Source of the DNA: Lachnospiraceae bacterium
GTDB lineage: Bacteria; Bacillota; Clostridia; Lachnospirales; Lachnospiraceae
DNA: 57,047 nt
Reading direction: 5' to 3'
NCBI GenBank assembly: GCA_003979345.1
Contig: RYVZ01000018.1
Span: 1,944 to 58,990 of the forward strand
Made by a program: the position numbers and the translations under genes. The notes under the pieces were generated by a model, which was given only the letters and a program-made list of their open reading frames with translations, was not told where the DNA came from and ran no database searches. Shown here in pieces: positions 52,205 to 57,047 of the stretch (the stretch's first letter is position 1; each line of letters begins with the position of its first letter).

Positions 52205-53569
52205 TCATTCTGCCAGACAGTCGATTTCTTCCACCAGCTCCCCCGTCAGACGATCATACACCCTGATCAGATCCCGCTCCTCGTACAAATGTGCATAGAC
52301 AAAGCGCTCCGTCACCTCAAACTCCGCCATCTTCTCATCACTGGCAAACAGCCTGCGCTCCCCGGGCTGACGATCCTCTTCTCCGTCCGGATATATGCCG
52401 GACTCGTTTCCGTCACCCTGCCATACGCCGGAATCGTCTTCACCAGTCAGGTATTCTCCGAGTTCAAACACATGGATGGAATAAGCATCCGTGGAAGGAA
52501 AATAAAAGCACCCGTCCCTGTACTGCCAGTCTTTTATACAATCAAGGGACCAAAGATCGAATGAGATAACGGGCTTTAACTCATCATCTCCCAGCGTATA
52601 AACGCATAACCGTGGATTTACCAGCACGCTTCCTGACATACTGCCCTCATATTCGATTGTTCCTTCGATTGCCGAGAGATAGTCCCTGCCCTGATACGGG
52701 CATATCCTGACCTCCCACAGATCACCCGTCAGCCCGGGCAGTTCAACCTCCTTTGACGTTCTCTCACCCGGCTCTTTTACCCAAAGCGTTCCTTCTTCCA
52801 AATCCACGTTAAAAAATGTATGCTCCCAAATATCATAAACATACGTATCGGGCGCTATTCCACGTACCCTGCTGTTGCTCTGCGATTCCGGATCATAACA
52901 GAACAGGGCAAGTTCTTCTGCGATCCTGATATAATAAATCTTTCCTTCGTAGCAGGAAAAGTTAAAAGACGCTGTGCCCTTGTGCTCCTCAGGAAGGCAC
53001 TCCCTGATTATTGCGCCTTCGGAGAGTTCCCTTTGATACAGGGACCAGCCAAATGCCTCCTCATCCCACGCCGTATAGTAGAGCACGCCGTCCATAACAG
53101 AAAACTGCCAGACTTCTCTTTCTACCAATTTAGCCGTATGCCCGCCCGACTCATCCGAATAAACACAGACCAAACCGTCGTTTTCATATTGCATGCCGTT
53201 CTCCGAAAAATGCTTGCGAATTACATAGCTTTGATCCTCCGGCTCATAGACCAAATCAGACGAACGCACATTGATCTGTAGGTCTGGGAAAGCTCCCTGC
53301 ATTCCATCCGTACTTCCGGCATCCTCATCCTCTTGCCCGTCATCCCCCATAAAAAAATCAATCCACGACGAAAATACTTCTGTCGCCTTTGGACCGGTAC
53401 CATCGTCATTGATCACAAGCCCAGCCGCGATCGCTGCAAAACACAGGATAACGGCACATGCAATCCCAAATAAGATCCACTTTGGTGCATGCGAATGATC
53501 TGTTTGATTTGATCTGTTCTGTAAGCCCATAACTTCCCCTTTTGTATCATGAAACCTTTTGTTGCTCAT
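52205..53569 (-). CDS. Membrane-anchored propeller-like protein (DUF5050-like), smaller paralogue
   Basis: The 454-aa protein (441 if ATG 53530 is used) has a cytoplasmic N-terminus, one membrane helix (about 30-52, WILFGIACAVILCFAAIAAGLVI), a KATEVFSSW motif, an acidic linker and an extracellular part of repeated short strands such as FSVMDGVLYYTAW, NFSCYEGKIYYIRI, EGTLWVKEPGE and YRDGCFYFPS. These look like blades of a beta-propeller (DUF5050 type). It shares many segments with the C-terminal half of the gene at 54176, including the ending VYDRLTGELVEEIDC. ATG 53569 overlaps the stop of a small upstream frame (ATGA). ATG 53530 has AAAGGGGAAGTT before it and is better supported. No enzymatic motif seen. 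Confidence 0.8.
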   Translation of the reverse strand: MSNKRFHDTKGEVMGLQNRSNQTDHSHAPKWILFGIACAVILCFAAIAAGLVINDDGTGPKATEVFSSWIDFFMGDDGQEDEDAGSTDGMQGAFPDLQINVRSSDLVYEPEDQSYVIRKHFSENGMQYENDGLVCVYSDESGGHTAKLVEREVWQFSVMDGVLYYTAWDEEAFGWSLYQRELSEGAIIRECLPEEHKGTASFNFSCYEGKIYYIRIAEELALFCYDPESQSNSRVRGIAPDTYVYDIWEHTFFNVDLEEGTLWVKEPGERTSKEVELPGLTGDLWEVRICPYQGRDYLSAIEGTIEYEGSMSGSVLVNPRLCVYTLGDDELKPVISFDLWSLDCIKDWQYRDGCFYFPSTDAYSIHVFELGEYLTGEDDSGVWQGDGNESGIYPDGEEDRQPGERRLFASDEKMAEFEVTERFVYAHLYEERDLIRVYDRLTGELVEEIDCLAE

Positions 53570-53685
53570 AAGTTTTCATCCTCGTAATCATGCAATTCTT
53601 CGGGCATATTCAGCAGGTCCTCCTCCGCTTCTTTATCCAGTCCTGCCCCTGTTTCGAGCAGATTCAGGATCGCTTCACGGGACAT
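53566..53685 (-). CDS. Possible small acidic protein coupled to the propeller gene
   Basis: This is a 39-codon frame beginning MSREAILNLLETGAGLDKEAEE and ending HDYEDENL. It is acidic and probably helical. Its TGA overlaps the ATG at 53569, which is typical of translational coupling. The ribosome site is poor (AGGGA directly before the ATG), and the dispersed element at 53693 lies immediately upstream. It could be a real short peptide or the remnant of a larger gene. Confidence 0.35.
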   Translation of the reverse strand: MSREAILNLLETGAGLDKEAEEDLLNMPEELHDYEDENL

Positions 53686-53692
53686 TCCCTGC

Positions 53693-53753
53693 TTTCCGCC
53701 CGCACTTTTATTCTTTGTTCACTGTTGAAATTTTTGGCGAAAAGCCTTTGAAA
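53693..53753 (-). repeat. Dispersed intergenic element, copy 2
   Basis: Sixty-one bases match 18041-18105, including CGCACTTTT, CTGTTGAA and TGGCGAAAAGCCTTTGAAA. It has the same strand orientation and the same position, shortly upstream of a minus-strand reading frame. Confidence 0.8.
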
Positions 53754-53831
53754 CCTCTGTAATGGGAACAAATCTTGAAAAAATGATCCGCCTGCTTTAT
53801 AATGAGCAAAGAAAACCGAACGGAGAACAGT

Positions 53832-54170
53832 ATGAGCAGAATCATTAAACCCATGGAACAAAAATATCTTTTTTCATCCCTCAATTTGGTCGAGGACGTC
53901 TTTGCAAAATGGGACAGCCCGGAGGAAGGCAGGGTCGTACGGAAAAAAGCAAACGATCTCGGGTTTCAGGCTGTGCTTGTGGAAGGAGACCCAAAAAACT
54001 ATCATCCCCGCGGTTTTATGCCAAGCTATCAGTTTGGAATAAAAGCAGGACCCAATATCCATCTGCCGCATCCTGACTGTTTAATGGTCAAAGAACTGCA
54101 GAAGGGCGCATTAGATCATATGAACGGTCTTGTTGATTATTCTTTTTATGAAACGCTGCATTCGCAATAG
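53832..54170 (+). pseudogene. GNAT acetyltransferase with internal deletion
   Basis: There are 112 codons from ATG 53832 (after CGGAGAACAGT). The first 40 residues (LVEDVFAKWDSPEEGRVVRK) match the region normally found near the N-terminus of a GNAT subgroup. The rest (LGFQAVLVEGDPKNYHPRGFMPSYQFGI...MVKELQKGALD) matches the end of the same subgroup. The central acetyl-CoA-binding strands and loop that should lie between are missing, with the frame kept. No activity is expected. An intact but divergent short protein is possible, as the frame and ribosome site are still present. Confidence 0.6.
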
Positions 54171-54175
54171 GATTT

Positions 54176-57047
54176 TTAGTTTTCAAAACCACTACAGTCA
54201 ATCTCCTCTACCTGCTCGCCTGTCATGCGGTCATACACCACGATCAAATCTTTATCCGTATATAACTGCACATAGACAAACTGCCGCGTCACGATAAAGG
54301 TGCTGAAGTTTTCCTCACAAAACACCGTATCGTAAGAGCTGGCACGGATGCCGCTCCCGCCGTCAGCATATTCCTCCAAATTCAGTACACGAATCTTAAG
54401 CGCTGTATCCGCGGAATAATAAAGACACCCGTCCACATAATATAAATGCTGATTTAAGTCAAAATTGCTGTTGATCTCATAAACTTTCAGCTCCGTCGAA
54501 CCGTCCTCCGCGAACAGCCAAAGTTCAGTATAGGCTAAATCAGGATCCTCCGGATCACTGCGGCTTACGGACACCGCAAGATAAACGCGATCCTGATACG
54601 GACATACCTGAATCTCCCGCAGGAGCACGCAGTCCGCGGGAAGGTCGATCTGCTCTAGTCCGGTACCGTCCGTCTTCATTTTCCAAAGGCCCTCGCGCTC
54701 TCCGCCTCCAAAATAAATCGTATCATTCCAGATCGTAAAGCAGGTACCGGCCCGCTCGCCAATCAGCATATCCTCTCCGCTTTCCGGATCATAGCAGCGC
54801 ATCATATTGTATTCATACCATAGCTCGGCATATATCGGATGATAATAAATATAATAGATTTTTCCCTTGTAACAGAAAAAATCTGCATGCCTCTGGTAAC
54901 CCGTATCAATTCCCAACAGACACTCCTCCGCTTCCGCTCCTTCCGCAAGCGCTCTTCGGTATAAGCGGTAATCACTTGCACTTGATACTTCCGTTTCCGC
55001 CATCGTATAATAAAGCACGCCATCCATCACAGAAAACTGTCCGATCTCTCCTTCCGCCAAACATTCCACATGCTCGCCCGTCTCATCCTCATATACGCAA
55101 AACAGACCGTACACCTGATATTCTATTTCTTCAGCCGCACTCGTGTCATAAAAATAATACTGTCTCTTAAAGATCCGATAGCTTCCGTCTTCCGCTTCAT
55201 AAATAAGCTCCGAGGACCGGCTGCCTGTTTCCGCCTCCAACAGCATTCCCGGCAGTTCTTCCTCAAATTCGATCTCCGGCATCGTATCATAGGGAATCGG
55301 TCCGATCGGCAATTCCACCCGCATCACCCCCGCCGAGAAAGGAGTCGTAAAGTAGTTCATCATATACACGAAGCCCTGCAGATCATGGAAAAGGAGCAGT
55401 TCTTCCTCTCCGACTGCCTGCATCCAAAGCTGTCCGCCATTGGAGCGGCCGGCATAAACGGTATCCATGCCGTCCATGATCTGATGCCATATTCTCTGTG
55501 ATGTTCCGTCAACCACATCTTCCCTGCAATAAAGCAGCGCATCACCGGCAAACACCAGCGGCGCGTCCGGGGCGCTCGATGCATCCGTCACTTTTTTTAG
55601 CTGGTCTGCTTCCATATCATATAAATAGATCCCGCCTCCTTTTGAAGGCAGATACAAAATTCCGCCGTTTTCATACAATCCGCTGCTTTCAAACGAGGGT
55701 TTCTGGCGCTCCCTGTCTACGACCAAACGCGCTCTCAGGTTCCCGCCCGCATGTATTTTTTTTAAGTTATCATCCTCGTCAAAATAGTATAAATAGCCGT
55801 CCACATACACGAAATCCGCACAGCCCATGTGTTTTAATGCATGGCGAACTCTTTCCCCTTCACGGGCGCTGTCCCCCAGCGGCTCGCTCCCTTTACCGTT
55901 TAATCCGGTGATATATAGCTCTCCGTAATCTGCATTTGCACGCCTCAGAGAAAGGTAAAACAGGCTGTCCTCCGCAATGATAAAGGACCCAACCGTATCA
56001 TCCACGATCTTCGTGAACGTATTACTCCGCGCAGTATTCACTCTATAAATCCCGTTTTCGCCGCATGCAATATACAGATAGTCGCCGTAAACCGCCATTG
56101 AGTCAATTTCCACCCCGGGTTCCAGTTCTGCCGCCCAATCGTTATAGGTATAACCTATCCCGCTTTTTCCGATGCGGCAGACGCCGTATCCGGTCCGGAT
56201 ATATAAGGAGCCATCCTCCCCGACAGCGCAGAATTCACCCCTGAGCGTTTCCGTTCCATACGTTGTAAAGTCAATCACGGGTGTACCAATGTCATTTTCA
56301 TTTTCCGATGTGATTCCCTGCAGCCATGACGCAAATATCTCAGAAGCTTTCTTGTCTGTATCGTTATGATTTATCGCGATTCCGATGATGATCGCAATGA
56401 CAGACAGGAGTATCACTCCCGCAATGCCAAGTAAAATGAGTTTGTCCGTTCCTTCTTTTGGCTCTCTTGCTTCTTTTTTTGCATAATTCGGCGCGATCTG
56501 ATACCATGTATACGGCACGGGAAGATTTCTGTTGCAGTCCGCCACTGTCTGCAGATTGATGCCGGCCGGTTGGTTGATGCCGTACGGCGCTTGGTTTATG
56601 TTAACCATTTGGCTTGCCCCAACCATCGGATTGGGATTCATCCCGTATACAGGCTGATTTATGCCAGTCAGTTGATTCGCACCATATGCCGGATTCATGT
56701 TCTGAAGTGGAGCATTGTATCCGTACAGCATGTTCCCTTCTTGCAAAAAATCCGCCTCATATGGTACATTCATTCCATATGGCGCAGCCTGCCCGTGCAA
56801 TGCGTTCTGTTCATATGACACGTTCTGCGTATATGGCATATTCTGCCCGTATGCACCGTTCACCCCGCATGCCGCAGCCTGCCCGTGCAATGCGTTCTGT
56901 TCATATGACACGTTCTGCGTGTATGGCATATTCTGCCCGTATGCACCGTTCACCCCGTATGCCGCAGCCTGCCCGTGCAATGCGTTCTGTTCATATGACA
57001 CGTTCTGCGTATATGGCATATTCTGCCCGTATGCACCGTTCACCCCG
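54176..57047 (-). CDS. Membrane protein with Tyr/Asn/Gln-rich repeat domain and two propeller-like regions; 5' end outside window
   Basis: The frame is open to the right edge, so the start is not seen; at least 955 residues. The order is: three 30-residue repeats (NGAYGQNMPYTQNVSYEQ, ALHGQAA), then degenerate G-N/P-Y sequence to about residue 180, all low-complexity and prion-like. One membrane helix follows (about 200-224, LILLGIAGVILLSVIAIIIGIAI), then KASEIFASW and a first set of propeller-like strands (about 250-600). A second set (about 620-955) is paralogous to the gene at 52205 (QFSVMDGVLYYT, CYKGKIYYIYY, VYDRMTGEQVEEIDC). The repeat domain should be cytoplasmic and the propellers outside. 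Function unknown; a sensor or envelope scaffold is possible (inference). Confidence 0.8.
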   Translation of the reverse strand, partial: GVNGAYGQNMPYTQNVSYEQNALHGQAAAYGVNGAYGQNMPYTQNVSYEQNALHGQAAACGVNGAYGQNMPYTQNVSYEQNALHGQAAPYGMNVPYEADFLQEGNMLYGYNAPLQNMNPAYGANQLTGINQPVYGMNPNPMVGASQMVNINQAPYGINQPAGINLQTVADCNRNLPVPYTWYQIAPNYAKKEAREPKEGTDKLILLGIAGVILLSVIAIIIGIAINHNDTDKKASEIFASWLQGITSENENDIGTPVIDFTTYGTETLRGEFCAVGEDGSLYIRTGYGVCRIGKSGIGYTYNDWAAELEPGVEIDSMAVYGDYLYIACGENGIYRVNTARSNTFTKIVDDTVGSFIIAEDSLFYLSLRRANADYGELYITGLNGKGSEPLGDSAREGERVRHALKHMGCADFVYVDGYLYYFDEDDNLKKIHAGGNLRARLVVDRERQKPSFESSGLYENGGILYLPSKGGGIYLYDMEADQLKKVTDASSAPDAPLVFAGDALLYCREDVVDGTSQRIWHQIMDGMDTVYAGRSNGGQLWMQAVGEEELLLFHDLQGFVYMMNYFTTPFSAGVMRVELPIGPIPYDTMPEIEFEEELPGMLLEAETGSRSSELIYEAEDGSYRIFKRQYYFYDTSAAEEIEYQVYGLFCVYEDETGEHVECLAEGEIGQFSVMDGVLYYTMAETEVSSASDYRLYRRALAEGAEAEECLLGIDTGYQRHADFFCYKGKIYYIYYHPIYAELWYEYNMMRCYDPESGEDMLIGERAGTCFTIWNDTIYFGGGEREGLWKMKTDGTGLEQIDLPADCVLLREIQVCPYQDRVYLAVSVSRSDPEDPDLAYTELWLFAEDGSTELKVYEINSNFDLNQHLYYVDGCLYYSADTALKIRVLNLEEYADGGSGIRASSYDTVFCEENFSTFIVTRQFVYVQLYTDKDLIVVYDRMTGEQVEEIDCSGFEN
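56781..57047 (-). repeat. 90-bp tandem repeats encoding 30-residue units
   Basis: Copies start at 56781, 56871 and 56961, the last cut by the window edge. They are nearly identical; differences are few (CCGCAT/CCGTAT, GCGTAT/GCGTGT). The period of 90 keeps the frame. The array probably continues beyond the window. Confidence 0.95.

Noticed and set aside
56781..57047. CRISPR array
   Set aside because: The 90-bp units are contiguous, in frame and without spacers; they encode protein repeats.

Overview
The window looks like a chromosomal segment of a gut-associated Clostridia bacterium, most likely Lachnospiraceae. The evidence is a Firmicutes-type rimP-nusA-ylxR-ylxQ-infB-rbfA-nrnA-truB-ribF operon, a class A RNase P RNA, strong AGGAGG-type ribosome binding sites, a CarD-family regulator, a SpoVK/CbbX-type AAA+ protein and a bile salt hydrolase. 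Nearly everything is on the minus strand. The only plus-strand genes are a NUDIX hydrolase, a small methyltransferase and a GNAT remnant. No tRNA, rRNA, transposase, phage gene or CRISPR array was seen.

Positions 1-17044 hold a type IV pilus operon transcribed right to left. A good promoter (TTGGCA-17-TATAAT) and a leader of about 160 nt precede the major prepilin. Then come prepilin peptidase PilD, a PilM-PilN fusion, PilO, and four further products: a PilV-like prepilin, an 812-aa GspK/PilX-like protein without Glu5, a GspH-like prepilin, and a prepilin carrying Ig-like domains. Last is a very large secreted adhesin-like protein that runs off the left edge. That protein is interrupted by a +1 frameshift exactly at a C7 run (5026-5032), so it is a sequencing error, a lesion or a phase-variable switch. 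PilB, PilC and PilT are not in the window.

Positions 17181-29700 hold a heptad-repeat coiled-coil protein, a Na/Pi cotransporter with a PhoU-like tail, and the translation/transcription operon. That operon has odd additions: a 43-bp tandem repeat between truB and ribF, a 24-bp repeat insertion in TruB, a long RGG/RENRD low-complexity region in IF2, and stacked hairpins before rimP and after infB and ribF.

Positions 29712-39512 hold ptsI and fruK (PTS sugar uptake), an HD-GYP response regulator with a truncated tandem paralogue, a CarD-like regulator, a TerB-AAA+ fusion, a CmpB-type membrane protein, and two CobW-family GTPases. One GTPase has a histidine-rich metal-binding tract of about 100 residues and the other a C-terminal domain resembling YcgQ/DUF1980. 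The last three form a likely metal-handling unit.

Positions 39744-53530 hold a repeat-bearing lipoprotein, a secreted amidase, an intracellular GH32 beta-fructosidase, a membrane-anchored trypsin-like protease, a TGS-uridine kinase fusion, a YjbR protein, an S41 protease, a NUDIX hydrolase, a bile salt hydrolase, a GNAT, a methyltransferase and rnpB. Positions 52205-57047 hold two paralogous membrane-anchored propeller-like proteins. The larger, cut by the right edge, starts with 90-bp repeats encoding a Tyr/Asn/Gln/Gly-rich domain.

Two themes recur. Tandem hairpins with weak U-tracts sit in many intergenic gaps, and a roughly 60-bp dispersed element with a GGCGAAAAGCC core lies upstream of two unrelated genes and, in part, a third.
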